A DNA stretch of 64,000 bases. Origin: Campylobacter concisus. Its GTDB lineage: Bacteria > Campylobacterota > Campylobacteria > Campylobacterales > Campylobacteraceae. The translations under genes were made by a program, and so were the position numbers. The DNA lies in contig NZ_CP049264.1 of NCBI RefSeq assembly GCF_003048875.2, forward strand, positions 744,001-808,000. The letters run 5' to 3'. The notes under the pieces were generated by a model that had not been told where the DNA came from, searched no databases, and saw only the letters and a program-made list of their open reading frames with translations. This document shows positions 1-8,849 of this stretch, piece by piece; position 1 is the first letter of the stretch, and each line of letters begins with the position of its first letter.

Positions 1-150
1 TTAAAAATATCATAAAAGCGTAGTTAAATTTGTTTGGGAGTGCTTAAACTCTTTAATAAATTTACAAATAAATTTATGCAAGTAAAAACTAAAAATGCGA
101 GCTATAGAAGATAATTTTAGGCGTTTGCTAGGTAATGGTTAAAATTTGAA

Positions 151-189
151 TATATAAAAAGGTAAATTGCAAGATGAACTTGCAATTTA
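151..189 (-). terminator. Rho-independent terminator after ftsZ
   Basis: Perfect 11-bp inverted repeat (arms 163-173 and 179-189, TAAATTGCAAG / CTTGCAATTTA) with a 5-nt loop. On the minus strand it is followed by CCTTTTTATATA, a T-rich tail. It lies just beyond the ftsZ stop codon and would end the ppiD-ftsA-ftsZ transcript. The remaining 1-150 holds no recognisable gene. Confidence 0.75.
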
Positions 190-212
190 ACAGGAGAATT
201 TTTAGTTAGGAC

Positions 213-1352
213 TTAGTCCATTTGGTGACGAAGATATGATGGGATATCTAGCTGAGAGATATACTCATCACTGTTATATCCACCGCTTACTCTTCTTTTT
301 AAAACGATATTTTTATTTAGAAGATCGTTTTCAGGCTCTTGGGCTATTTTTTTTTCTTCGCTTTCTTTTTCAGTACCTTTAAATCCAGTTGCGATGATAG
401 TAACTTCTACTTTATTGTCTTCTATGTTTTCATCGGTTGTTGTACCAAAGATCACATCAGCATCATCATCAGATGCCTCCTCGATCATTGACATCGCGCT
501 ATGAAGATCATCAAGTGAGCAGTTTGGATGCATTTTAAAATGAACTAAAACGCCAAGCGCTCCGTTTATATTCATGTTATCAAGTAGTGGTGATTGGATA
601 GCATTTTTGATAGCTTCTTGAGCTGCACCCTCGCCATAAGCCTCGCCAACACCCATCAAAGCATGACCTCTATGGCTCATAACTGTTTTTACGTCAGCAA
701 AGTCGAGGTTGATATCGCTAACACCAGAGTCAAGCACGATAGAGCACATACCATTTACCGCTCTTGCAAGCACTTCATCAACCATTTTAAAGCTCTCTTT
801 GATGCCTGATTTTTTATCTATCAAAGTTAAAAGTCTGTCGTTTGGTATGATAACGATAGAGTCGCTCTCTTTTCTAAGCTCACTTAGACCGATGTCAGCT
901 AGCTTGCTGCGCTTTTTACCCTCAAATGAAAAAGGCATAGTCACAACAGCAACTGTTAGCGCACCTATCTCTTTTGCAGCTTGTGCAACAACTGGAGCAG
1001 CGCCTGTGCCTGTACCACCACCAAGACCTGAAGCGATAAACACAACATCAGAAGTCTCAAGAGCACTTTTTATTTCTTCGTAGCTCTCTTGTGCGGCTTC
1101 TTTGCCAACTTCTGGTCTCATACCAGCGCCAAGACCTTTTGTCTTTTTCTCACCAAGCTGTATCTTTGTGTGTGCAGGAGAATTGTCAAGTGCCTTAGCG
1201 TCCGTATTTGCTATCATTAGATCGATGTCTAAATTTGGATTCTCTCTTATGATGTGGTTTATCATATTACCACCACCACCACCTACGCCTACTACCTTTA
1301 TCTTTGCGCTATATAGGCTCTTGTTCTCTTCGATTGTGAAACTGTTGCTCAT
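213..1352 (-). CDS. ftsZ: Cell division protein FtsZ
   Basis: FtsZ is the tubulin-like GTPase that polymerises into the cytokinetic Z-ring. The tubulin signature GGGTGTG is at about residues 111-117. A glycine-rich nucleotide loop (GVGGGGGN) is near residue 22, and the T7-loop sequence NLDFADVKTVM follows later. The C-terminus ends in DIPSYLRHQ, the tail peptide that binds FtsA and other partners. The chosen ATG at 1352 has a strong GAGGAG ribosome site (1363-1368). A longer in-frame reading to 1394 would run back into ftsA and is less likely. The product is 379 aa, normal for the family. It is the last gene of the ppiD-ftsA-ftsZ operon, 14 bp after ftsA. Confidence 0.97.
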   Translation of the reverse strand: MSNSFTIEENKSLYSAKIKVVGVGGGGGNMINHIIRENPNLDIDLMIANTDAKALDNSPAHTKIQLGEKKTKGLGAGMRPEVGKEAAQESYEEIKSALETSDVVFIASGLGGGTGTGAAPVVAQAAKEIGALTVAVVTMPFSFEGKKRSKLADIGLSELRKESDSIVIIPNDRLLTLIDKKSGIKESFKMVDEVLARAVNGMCSIVLDSGVSDINLDFADVKTVMSHRGHALMGVGEAYGEGAAQEAIKNAIQSPLLDNMNINGALGVLVHFKMHPNCSLDDLHSAMSMIEEASDDDADVIFGTTTDENIEDNKVEVTIIATGFKGTEKESEEKKIAQEPENDLLNKNIVLKRRVSGGYNSDEYISQLDIPSYLRHQMD

Positions 1353-1366
1353 AGTAAAAATTCTCC

Positions 1367-2785
1367 TCAAAATAGTTGTGTCATGCTGTGCCAAAATTTC
1401 TTTAAAGCACTTGGTTTTTTTTCTTGCTTGCTTATATCAGCGATATTTGCAAGCTCGTTTTTGTTGTTTGTTTGCTCTAAATTTATATCCATATTTACAA
1501 GCTCAATGCCCTCTTCAAAATCATCTTTATCCTGTTTTTTTATTTCAAATTTCTCTTTTTTCTCTTCTTCAAAAATATTGAAATTTGCTTTTGGCTTTGA
1601 TCTTAACTCACCTTTATATCTCATCTTTTTTTCTGAGTCTATCTCATAAGGTGTAAATTCACCAGCACCATACATACAAAGTCCTATCGCACAAGAATTT
1701 GCTGGATCTCTTAAAATTTCATATAAACCATCCATCTCTTTTGGTCTAGCGATCCTAACTGGCATGTTGTCAAATATCGCAGAAGCTAGGTCTTTTAACC
1801 CATCAAGCTTTGTCATGCCGCCAGTTAGTACTATACCAGCACCAACAAGATCTTTATATCCACTATCTTCAAGCATATTTGCAAGTACCATCACAGTCTC
1901 TTCTGCTCTAGCTGAGATGACATTTGATATAACATCAAGTGAAACTTCGTGAGTTTTTTGCTCATCGCCAAGTCTTGGAAGCTCGATAAGATCAACTGAT
2001 TTATTTACTAGCTTGCCATATTCTAGTTTTATCTCTTCAGCTTTTGGTAAAGGAGTATGAAGCGCCATTGAAAGATCTATGGTTATATTTGCAGAGCCAA
2101 CGTGTAGATATGAGTTATATCTTAGTGAATTTCCAGCGTGCACTACCATATTACATGTCTCGCCGCCCATATCTATAAGTGCAACACCAAGTTCTTTTTC
2201 GTCTTTTGTTAGTGTTGCTATGGCTGAAGCGTAACCAGAAAGAACTACATTATCAACCTGCACACCTGCTAAATTTACAGCCTTTCTTAGGTTGCTTAGT
2301 TGTGATTTTTGAATACTTATGATATGCGTTTGCACTTCAAGTCTAGTGCCATTCATGCCAATAGGATCTTCTATAAATTCTTGTCCATCCACCTTAAAGT
2401 TGTAAGGCAAGACATGAAGTTTTTCATATTCTGGTGAAGTCTCGGCATTGTGATCTGCCATCTGCATGGCACGCTCTATCTCTTTTATGCCTATTTCATG
2501 ATTTGGTATATTTACTACGCCACTGCTATTTACACTTTTAGTATATTTTCCAGATATCGAAACTACTACTCTTTCGTAGTGTGTACCCGCAACTTTTTGT
2601 GCTTCTATGAGTGCGTTTTTTATAGATTTTGCAGCTAGTTCAATGTTGTTTATAGCACCTTTTTTTATACCTTGTGCTTTTTCTGTGCCTATTCCTATTA
2701 TCTTTATGCCATCATCATTTTGCTCTGCTATAACGGCGCAAATTTGAAATGATCCGACATCTATGCCTAAAATTCTAGTACTCAA
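1367..2785 (-). CDS. ftsA: Cell division protein FtsA
   Basis: FtsA is the actin-like ATPase that anchors FtsZ to the inner membrane and recruits later divisome proteins. The phosphate-1 motif GIDVGSFQICAVIAE is at about residues 7-21. A second actin-type segment (LGVALIDMGGETCNMVV) lies near residues 199-215, and the adenosine motif GAGIVLTGGM near 316-325. After the actin fold there is a long charged, low-complexity linker rich in Lys and Glu. The last residues (ALKKFWHSMTQLF) look like the amphipathic membrane-targeting helix. The 472-aa length reflects that extended linker. The stop is 14 bp before ftsZ, and ppiD lies 5 bp upstream. Confidence 0.96.
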   Translation of the reverse strand: MSTRILGIDVGSFQICAVIAEQNDDGIKIIGIGTEKAQGIKKGAINNIELAAKSIKNALIEAQKVAGTHYERVVVSISGKYTKSVNSSGVVNIPNHEIGIKEIERAMQMADHNAETSPEYEKLHVLPYNFKVDGQEFIEDPIGMNGTRLEVQTHIISIQKSQLSNLRKAVNLAGVQVDNVVLSGYASAIATLTKDEKELGVALIDMGGETCNMVVHAGNSLRYNSYLHVGSANITIDLSMALHTPLPKAEEIKLEYGKLVNKSVDLIELPRLGDEQKTHEVSLDVISNVISARAEETVMVLANMLEDSGYKDLVGAGIVLTGGMTKLDGLKDLASAIFDNMPVRIARPKEMDGLYEILRDPANSCAIGLCMYGAGEFTPYEIDSEKKMRYKGELRSKPKANFNIFEEEKKEKFEIKKQDKDDFEEGIELVNMDINLEQTNNKNELANIADISKQEKKPSALKKFWHSMTQLF

Positions 2786-2790
2786 AATTT

Positions 2791-4248
2791 TTACCTTTTG
2801 ACATATTCTTTAACTTCATAATATTTTAGAAGTTTATTTGTTAAATCTTTTATTAACTCGTTGTTTTTAAGCATCGCAACATTTTGTTGTGTTATTTGCT
2901 TATAGTTGTTATTTATATTGTTAGTAAGCAATCTTTGTTCCAAAATATCGTATACTACGGCTTTGTCATCTAATATAACATAGCCTTTTGTGTTGTTAGT
3001 GTCAAAAAGTTGAGATACAAAAGCTCTTGTATCGCTCTCATTTAAGCCCGCAATAGAGCCATTTACCTCTCTGCTAACAAAGCCAACATCTGTGCCTTTG
3101 AAGTTTTGTAGAGTATCTTTTGCTTTTGCTGTTAAAATTTCTTTTTCTTTTTTACTTTTATAAATTTCAAGCACATTGGCTCTTGCTTGCTCAAAACTCA
3201 TAGGTTGTGGAGGAGTTATGCTTTTTACTCTAGCTATTAAATAGCCATCTTTATAGATAAATGGTTTTATCACTTCACCAACTTTTGCACCCTTTATCTC
3301 ATCAAGTGAAAAAGTAGCGTTGTCTTCATTTACACTTATAAAACCATTAGTTGCAAGTTCAGCTTTTTTAACAGCGACATACTTTTCTAAAGCATTAGTT
3401 TTACTTTGCTCTATGTTGTAGTCTTTATTAACTTCAGCTTTTACCTCGCTAAAAGGTTTTATCTTGTCATCAGAACCCTTATATTTATCTTGGTTCTCGT
3501 TATAGTAAGATTTTAAAACGCTTTCGTTTGCATCGCTTTTTTCTGACTCGACAAAGTATGTATCTATGCCATAAAGTGTCTTTGTCATATAGTTATTTTT
3601 ATTTATCTCCCAAAGATCTTTTAGCTCTTTCTCATCTACTTTGATCTCGTTTTGATCAGCATTTACTACTTGCACAGCTAATTTATCTTGCATGAAAAAG
3701 CTAGCTTCCATCATGGCGATATCTTCTTTGCTTGCAGGTAAATTTAAAATAGTTCTAAGTTTATCTAGTAAGATAGTTAGTTTTAGATTGTCTTCAAAAT
3801 CAGTTGGGTTTATCCTAGCTCTTCTTAGCACATCGTAGTATAAATTTTTGTCAAAAACGCCGTCTTTTTGAAATGTTGGATCGACGATTATATATTTTAA
3901 AACATCGTCTTTATTAACGCTAAGACCGATGTCGTCTGCAAAATTCAGTAGTAAATTTTCTTGAATCGCAGCTTGAAGTGCAGCATTTTCTAAGCCTAAC
4001 TCTTCAGCTTTTTCTTGAGTTAATTTGCCTTCAAATACATTGTTGTAGTACTGATATAACCTATCGTATTTTTGTTGCAACTCTTGAACGCTTATATTTC
4101 TATGTCCTACTTTAGCTACTGAAGTAGCTCTGTTGCTGTTTAGATCGTATGCGCCCCAGCCGACAAAACCAGCACCGACAAAAGCTATCGTGCTTACCCA
4201 AATTGTCACGACTAGGTATTTTTTATGTTTTTGCATCCAAGATAACAT
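2791..4248 (-). CDS. ppiD: SurA/PpiD-type membrane-anchored peptidyl-prolyl isomerase chaperone
   Basis: This is a periplasmic folding factor anchored by an N-terminal membrane helix. The protein starts with a short basic segment (MQKHKKYLVV) and one hydrophobic helix at about residues 10-32. A SurA N-type chaperone region follows, with helices around residues 40-190. The middle parvulin-like region is weakly conserved, so isomerase activity cannot be assumed. The 485-aa length is in the range of Campylobacter PpiD-like proteins. It opens the operon with ftsA and ftsZ, an arrangement I recall from C. jejuni. A TATAAA-like box lies upstream at about 4291-4296. The family call is firm; the exact name PpiD is by analogy. 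Confidence 0.85.
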   Translation of the reverse strand: MLSWMQKHKKYLVVTIWVSTIAFVGAGFVGWGAYDLNSNRATSVAKVGHRNISVQELQQKYDRLYQYYNNVFEGKLTQEKAEELGLENAALQAAIQENLLLNFADDIGLSVNKDDVLKYIIVDPTFQKDGVFDKNLYYDVLRRARINPTDFEDNLKLTILLDKLRTILNLPASKEDIAMMEASFFMQDKLAVQVVNADQNEIKVDEKELKDLWEINKNNYMTKTLYGIDTYFVESEKSDANESVLKSYYNENQDKYKGSDDKIKPFSEVKAEVNKDYNIEQSKTNALEKYVAVKKAELATNGFISVNEDNATFSLDEIKGAKVGEVIKPFIYKDGYLIARVKSITPPQPMSFEQARANVLEIYKSKKEKEILTAKAKDTLQNFKGTDVGFVSREVNGSIAGLNESDTRAFVSQLFDTNNTKGYVILDDKAVVYDILEQRLLTNNINNNYKQITQQNVAMLKNNELIKDLTNKLLKYYEVKEYVKR

Positions 4249-4351
4249 TAAGTTCTTCCTTTAAAATACTAACAAAGCTTGTGCGATATTTTATAGAAAT
4301 TTGGCTTAAATAAGCTTAAAATGGGGCTTTATAAAAACGTTTCTTGCTAAA

Positions 4352-4384
4352 TTTTACTAACATTTTTTATCTTTGTTAGCAAAA
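4352..4384 (-). terminator. Possible weak terminator after the adducin-like gene
   Basis: The arms TTTTACTAAC (4352-4361) and GTTAGCAAAA (4375-4384) can pair over 10 positions with one G-U, around a 13-nt AT loop. It lies directly behind the minus-strand gene ending at 4387. There is no clear T-tract, so the call is weak. Confidence 0.35.
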
Positions 4385-4386
4385 AT

Positions 4387-4974
4387 TTAAATGCTAAAAT
4401 CGCTGTAATCACCAGTAAAATGAAGCAGTTTGCAGCTATTTTCTAACAAGGCTATATCTTTTGCAAGTAGCTGAGGGCTCCTGCTATACGCGTAAACGCC
4501 GTATCCTTTGATCACGACGACGTTAGTGTTTTTCTCTATCATCGCTCTATAAATTTCTGTCTCAGCACGCTCATACCAGTCGTCAAACTGCTTTGGATCA
4601 TAGACTAAAATTTCATTAAATCTCATGCATCCAAAATAGTCTTTTGGTGCGATCTTTTCATGTTTCATTGCATAAGCTGTCACGTATGGAGGCATGGCGT
4701 AGCAGACAAATTTTGCTTCATTTATGTTTTTGTAGATATTTAAGTGTATATCAGCATCTAAGCTTGCATCATTCCATCGGTAGTCTTTTTTTGATGAGAG
4801 AAGTGTTAGATCACTATCTTGCAAGTCGTCAAAAATGGCACTTTGCTTGTTGATGATGAATTGATTTTTTTCTACTCTTGCTGAGATAGAACCATGAAAA
4901 ACACCAAAAAAATTCTTTCTAAACATCGAAAGAGATATCTTTTTTATCTCATTTGTTGAGTGCAATAAGTCCAT
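4387..4974 (-). CDS. Class II aldolase/adducin-fold protein, metal ligands not conserved
   Basis: The 195-aa protein has the class II aldolase/adducin fold: an N-terminal FHGSISARV segment (the AGGNIS position in true aldolases), then HLNIYKNINEAKFVCYAMPPYVTAYAM-like core, then IKGYGVYAYS. In active family members the core reads HTHPPY and the later loop GHG, supplying zinc-binding histidines. Here these are CYAMPPY and GYG, so the ligands appear lost. The protein is therefore probably not a zinc aldolase. It may be a structural or binding protein, or an enzyme with different chemistry. It is monocistronic and divergent from rsmH. The fold assignment is good; the function is unknown. Confidence 0.75.
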   Translation of the reverse strand: MDLLHSTNEIKKISLSMFRKNFFGVFHGSISARVEKNQFIINKQSAIFDDLQDSDLTLLSSKKDYRWNDASLDADIHLNIYKNINEAKFVCYAMPPYVTAYAMKHEKIAPKDYFGCMRFNEILVYDPKQFDDWYERAETEIYRAMIEKNTNVVVIKGYGVYAYSRSPQLLAKDIALLENSCKLLHFTGDYSDFSI

Positions 4975-5100
4975 TTTTTCTCCTATGTTTGGGTGATTAT
5001 ATTTAAGCTATCTTAAAATTTGTGTAAAATTTTATGTAATGATAGCTTTTTAAGTAAAAATTCGATAAATTTTCACACTAATTTCATTAAAGAGGCAGTG

Positions 5101-6024
5101 TTGCAAAGTCCGCATATTAGCGTTTTACTTGACGAAGTTTTATCATTTTTTAAAGACCTGCGTGGAAATTTTATAGATTGCACGCTTGGATATGCTGGAC
5201 ATTCTAGTGCCATTTTGTCTCAAAATGCAAATTTAAATTTGATCGCTTGCGACAAAGACATCGAAGCTATAAATTTCTCGCTCAAAAAACTTGAGCCATT
5301 TGGCAGTAGAGTGAAAATTTATAAGAGCAATTTCTCTGAGCTTATTAGCAAACTTAGCAGCGATGAAATTTCAAATGTTAGAGGGATTTTAGCTGACATT
5401 GGCGTTAGCTCTTTACAGATAGATAAAGATGATAGGGGCTTTAGTCTTGGCTCAAGCACGCTTGATATGCGCATGGATAAAGAGCGAGGTTTTAGTGCCT
5501 ATGACGTGGTAAATGGCTACTCGTTTGATGAGTTAGTTAGGATTTTTAGGGATTATGGCGAGCTAAAAAATGCCTCTGGGATCGCAAATAAGATAATAAA
5601 TGCTAGAAATTTAGGCAAGATAACAAGCGCAAAAGAGCTTGCAAACATAATAGGCACAGCTCAGATAAAAGGGCGTGGTGTTAGCCCTGCGATCCTTGCC
5701 TTTCAGGCGATCAGGATAGAGGTAAATGGCGAGCTAGATGAGCTAACAAATTTGCTTGATAGCATAGAAAAGGGCGGTTTTAAAGATTGCTTGGTGGCGA
5801 TCATAACATTTCACTCGCTTGAAGATAGGATCGTAAAAGAGCGCTTCAAAAAGTGGGCAAACAGCTGTATCTGTCCGCCTGGCATCTACCGATGTGAGTG
5901 CGGAAACAACCACGAGCTGGGCGAAATTTTAACCAAAAAGCCACTAACAGCAAGCCAAAGTGAGCTAGCGCAAAACTCACGAAGCAAGAGCGCAAAACTG
6001 CGTGTTTTTAAGATAAAAGGATAA
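5101..6024 (+). CDS. rsmH: 16S rRNA (cytosine(1402)-N(4))-methyltransferase RsmH
   Basis: RsmH (MraW) methylates N4 of C1402 in the 16S rRNA P-site region using S-adenosylmethionine. The N-terminus reads QSPHISVLLDEVL, as in the family. The SAM-binding segment is FIDCTLGYAGHS. Later come GVSSLQID and the family block FHSLEDRIVK. I chose TTG at 5101 because AAAGAGG lies 6 nt upstream and the encoded start matches family N-termini, giving about 307 aa. The reading frame stays open back to a TTG at 5020, but that start has no ribosome site and adds an unconserved extension. A small FtsL-like gene follows 2 bp after the stop. Confidence 0.92.
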   Translation: MQSPHISVLLDEVLSFFKDLRGNFIDCTLGYAGHSSAILSQNANLNLIACDKDIEAINFSLKKLEPFGSRVKIYKSNFSELISKLSSDEISNVRGILADIGVSSLQIDKDDRGFSLGSSTLDMRMDKERGFSAYDVVNGYSFDELVRIFRDYGELKNASGIANKIINARNLGKITSAKELANIIGTAQIKGRGVSPAILAFQAIRIEVNGELDELTNLLDSIEKGGFKDCLVAIITFHSLEDRIVKERFKKWANSCICPPGIYRCECGNNHELGEILTKKPLTASQSELAQNSRSKSAKLRVFKIKG

Positions 6025-6026
6025 AG

Positions 6027-6320
6027 ATGCAAGAAAAAGAAGAGCTGCTAACACTTCACGACGAGGAGCAAAAACGTGAGGTAAATTTAAGCTTTAAGAC
6101 GCTAGTGATGGTCTATCTGGCGGTTTTTATAGCGCTGGCTCTATTTTTGCCAAAAATTTATATAGCAAATCAAATTTATTATATAAGTAGAGATATCGCC
6201 GACATCAGCGGCAAACGAGATATGCTCCTTGAAGAAAACAGAGCTCTTAGCATAAAGCTTGAAAATTTGCGTTATAAAAATCAAATTTTAAACAATATGC
6301 AAGAGCGTCAATGGAAATAA
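6027..6320 (+). CDS. FtsL-like bitopic coiled-coil membrane protein
   Basis: This is a 97-aa protein with a charged cytoplasmic N-terminus, one transmembrane helix at about residues 26-48 (LVMVYLAVFIALALFLPKIYIA), and a short coiled coil behind it (residues 55-95, rich in Leu, Glu, Lys and Arg). The topology and the place directly after rsmH match FtsL, the small divisome scaffold that follows mraW in many bacteria. Sequence alone is too short and divergent to prove this. It starts 2 bp after rsmH and overlaps the following FUSC gene by 10 bp, so the three genes are probably co-transcribed and translationally coupled. Confidence 0.7.
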   Translation: MQEKEELLTLHDEEQKREVNLSFKTLVMVYLAVFIALALFLPKIYIANQIYYISRDIADISGKRDMLLEENRALSIKLENLRYKNQILNNMQERQWK

Positions 6321-8260
6321 TTAAGAAATTTAAAAGCTTTATCCGCTACTACGACCCTGCAAATTTCCAGCTCATCTACTCGCTAAAAGCTGCTACAACC
6401 ATCGCTTTTAACTGCTTTTTGTGCTTTTACTTCTTTCATCTAAGTGGCGCTATCATGGCTGTAAATATCACGATGGGTATATTTTTTCTTGGCGAGCTTG
6501 AGTGCAAGGATAGGAGCAAATTTGCATTTTTGCTGCTTTACATCGCGCTTTCTTGCGCTTTTATGCCCTTTGTTGGTCCATTTATCAGCCTTGGCGTTTG
6601 GCTCTCGCTTATCGTATTTGTCTGGATATTTGTGGTGGGCATTAGCCAAATTTATAGCTCAAATTTAAACAAAATTTTACTCGCTGTAAATGCAACAGGG
6701 CTAGTTGCCTTTGTGACAAAGGCCGCAGTTGGGCTAAATGTGCCTGATAGTATCGGCGGACTTATCTTGGCTGGCGTGCTAAGCATCATCATAAAATTTG
6801 AAAATTTTGGAAAATACGGCAAATTTACTAAAAAAAGCATCGGCTTTTTACTAGATAACGCCATCTTATCGAGCAAGGCGCTTGGCACGAGCCATTTTTA
6901 CGCAAGTATCGCAGATTTGATGAGCTCGATTGATAAATCAAAAGAAATTTTCGCAAACAAAAGCCTAAAGATAAAAGATGTTAAGCTAGTTAGAAATCAA
7001 GCCAAAGCACTATTTTATTTTTATAAAGTTGAAGAGATCGCTCTTTTGCTTCGAACATTGGGCGCTTCGTTTGAAAGGATCGATGACAAAGCGCTTTTAA
7101 ATGAGGTAAAAAATGAGATCGCTTACAACCTTTTTGAGCTTAAAAAAATTTTCAAAAATCAAACTCCAAAGCTAAAATTTGATGCGCTAAATTTAGCTAA
7201 AAACTCAAATTTTAAAATTTTTGCAAGCTCGCTTGGCGTGCTTTATGATAAATTTTTGCTTATAAAAGAGGGCGGCGAGGACAAACTCTCGTTTAACAAC
7301 ACAAAAAAGATCACGCTAAAAGAGGCGTTTAAAAAGCTAAATTTAAAAAATGAAGTATTAAAAGAGTCTTTAAGGCTTGCCATTTGCATGTCGATAGCCA
7401 TTTTTATAGCGCAGGCGATGCATATAAATCATGGAATTTGGATCGCAATTGCCGTGATGAGCCTAAACAAAAGCGACGAAGATGCTTTAAAAAATGCTGG
7501 CAGAGATAGCCTTCTTGGCGGAGTTATCGGCTTTTTTATCGCGCTTGCTTTTGTGAAATTTATGGGTGAATCATACGCATTTTACGTGGTTGTCTTTATC
7601 GGTATGTTTTTGGTTTATTATCTAAAATCATACAAACAAATCGTCTTTGCAACGGCTTTTATGTTTGAATTTACAGCTATTTTTTCGCTTATAAAAAGAG
7701 ATTTTTTAGCCCTTATGGTCGATAGACTGCTTGATGTGGCAGCTGGCTTTGTGATAGTTTTTGTCACATATCTGCTAACTAAGAAAAATGACTATACAGC
7801 GATAAAAAATAGCTTAAGCAGTGCCTTGATAGGTTTTAGAAATTTAGTGCAAATTTCTCTAAATGAGTCAAACAAAGATGCTTTTAGCACGGATGAAAAA
7901 GGGGTTTTAGGCTCGATAAATGAGCTAAACTACGCTATAAAAGTTAGTAAAAATTTAGACGATGATAATATGAAAAATGCAAAATTTATAGCTAGTAAGC
8001 TTGATGATATAAATAGCGATCTGGTTAAGCTTAGAAATTATCTAAATTTAGACGAGCCAAAAGAGAAAAACGCCTTGCAAAATGATATAAAAATCATCTC
8101 AGATAGGTTTTTGATGCTAGATAAAAAGATCAAAAAACTTCCATATTATTTCATAAGCGAGATAGAAGCGAAGCTGCTTTGCAAAGATGAAAACGTTAAA
8201 AAGCTAATTTTACGAGTTGCTTTAAAACAAAATGAAATTTACTCAGCGCTCTCTTTTTGA
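6311..8260 (+). CDS. FUSC-family inner-membrane protein (YccS/aromatic-acid efflux type)
   Basis: The 649-aa protein has the two-bundle design of the FUSC family (fusaric acid resistance, YccS, AaeB). An N-terminal cluster of membrane helices lies at about residues 20-165, a cytoplasmic region at 170-350, a second cluster at about 355-495 (starting LRLAICMSIAIFIAQAM and including GIWIAIAVMSLNKS, the conserved FUSC start), and a cytoplasmic C-terminal tail. Relatives export aromatic acids or have unknown envelope roles; the substrate here cannot be read from sequence. The gene overlaps the FtsL-like gene by 10 bp at the start. At the end it overlaps a convergent minus-strand gene by 22 bp. Confidence 0.85.
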   Translation: MEIIKKFKSFIRYYDPANFQLIYSLKAATTIAFNCFLCFYFFHLSGAIMAVNITMGIFFLGELECKDRSKFAFLLLYIALSCAFMPFVGPFISLGVWLSLIVFVWIFVVGISQIYSSNLNKILLAVNATGLVAFVTKAAVGLNVPDSIGGLILAGVLSIIIKFENFGKYGKFTKKSIGFLLDNAILSSKALGTSHFYASIADLMSSIDKSKEIFANKSLKIKDVKLVRNQAKALFYFYKVEEIALLLRTLGASFERIDDKALLNEVKNEIAYNLFELKKIFKNQTPKLKFDALNLAKNSNFKIFASSLGVLYDKFLLIKEGGEDKLSFNNTKKITLKEAFKKLNLKNEVLKESLRLAICMSIAIFIAQAMHINHGIWIAIAVMSLNKSDEDALKNAGRDSLLGGVIGFFIALAFVKFMGESYAFYVVVFIGMFLVYYLKSYKQIVFATAFMFEFTAIFSLIKRDFLALMVDRLLDVAAGFVIVFVTYLLTKKNDYTAIKNSLSSALIGFRNLVQISLNESNKDAFSTDEKGVLGSINELNYAIKVSKNLDDDNMKNAKFIASKLDDINSDLVKLRNYLNLDEPKEKNALQNDIKIISDRFLMLDKKIKKLPYYFISEIEAKLLCKDENVKKLILRVALKQNEIYSALSF

Positions 8261-8745
8261 GAGATTAGCTTTTCATATATATATTGTTCTAAATCTTTTT
8301 TTGAAACGTCATTTTTAAGAGCGGTGTTGTAAATTTCTTCAACCTTGCTTGAGTATTTTTCATATCCAAAATATGGAAAATGCACGCTCCAAGCCTTTTT
8401 TATGAGCTCCAAACTTATCTCTCTTCTTGCCCAAACCTTAAACATATCAAAGCCGATAAAAACAGCTGAAGTGACGATGGTGGTTGCTATTATCGAGATG
8501 TGCGCGTCAGCCTTTGCTAAAAAGTGGTGCGTGATGATAAGAAGCGGAAACAAGACTACAAAGCAGATAAGTGCGTAAATTTGATAGAGCTTCACGTGGT
8601 TAAATCTAAAATTTAGCTTTGCGCCATCAACTAGCATACCTTCGTTAAAAAGGGCATTTGCTTCAAGTAAATCTCTAAATAAAACTGGCTGTTTTGAGAC
8701 GAAAAAAATATTTTTAATGATAGTGTTTCTTAGATTTTCTTTCAT
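8239..8745 (-). CDS. Two-helix membrane protein of unknown function
   Basis: This 168-aa protein has a soluble N-terminus of about 50 residues and two adjacent membrane helices (about residues 53-73, YQIYALICFVVLFPLLIITHH, and 82-102). Its C-terminal tail is helical and charged and ends in a Gln/Lys/Glu-rich segment. I do not recognise a family. Its stop lies inside the end of the FUSC gene (22-bp convergent overlap). It is divergent from the D-amino acid aminotransferase gene and shares a symmetrical promoter region with it. Codon use looks like the neighbours, so the gene is probably real and resident. Confidence 0.75.
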   Translation of the reverse strand: MKENLRNTIIKNIFFVSKQPVLFRDLLEANALFNEGMLVDGAKLNFRFNHVKLYQIYALICFVVLFPLLIITHHFLAKADAHISIIATTIVTSAVFIGFDMFKVWARREISLELIKKAWSVHFPYFGYEKYSSKVEEIYNTALKNDVSKKDLEQYIYEKLISQKESAE

Positions 8746-8780
8746 TTTTTATAGACTTTTTACCTTAAAAATTTCAGCTC

Positions 8781-8824
8781 ATTGTATCTAAAAATCTATA
8801 AATTCAAACAAAATTAGATACAAT
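8781..8824. promoter_or_regulatory. Mirror-image divergent promoter region
   Basis: An 11-bp perfect inverted repeat (arms 8781-8791 ATTGTATCTAA and 8814-8824 TTAGATACAAT) is separated by 22 bp. Each arm carries a TACAAT -10-like box, pointing outward: 8819-8824 toward the aminotransferase gene (ATG 8850) and 8781-8786 on the minus strand toward the gene starting at 8745. The symmetry may be two matching promoters or a shared operator. Confidence 0.55.
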
Positions 8825-8849
8825 TTGCCTAAAATTTAAGGAGCTAAAA

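Noticed and set aside
709-1083. 124-codon plus-strand frame over ftsZ
   Set aside because: Antisense shadow of a well-conserved gene, Ser/Pro-rich translation, no start signals.
213-1394. Longer ftsZ reading from 1394
   Set aside because: The first 14 residues overlap ftsA; ATG 1352 has an ideal GAGGAG site and the expected N-terminus.
5020-5100. Upstream TTG start for rsmH at 5020
   Set aside because: No ribosome site, and the 27 extra residues do not match family N-termini.
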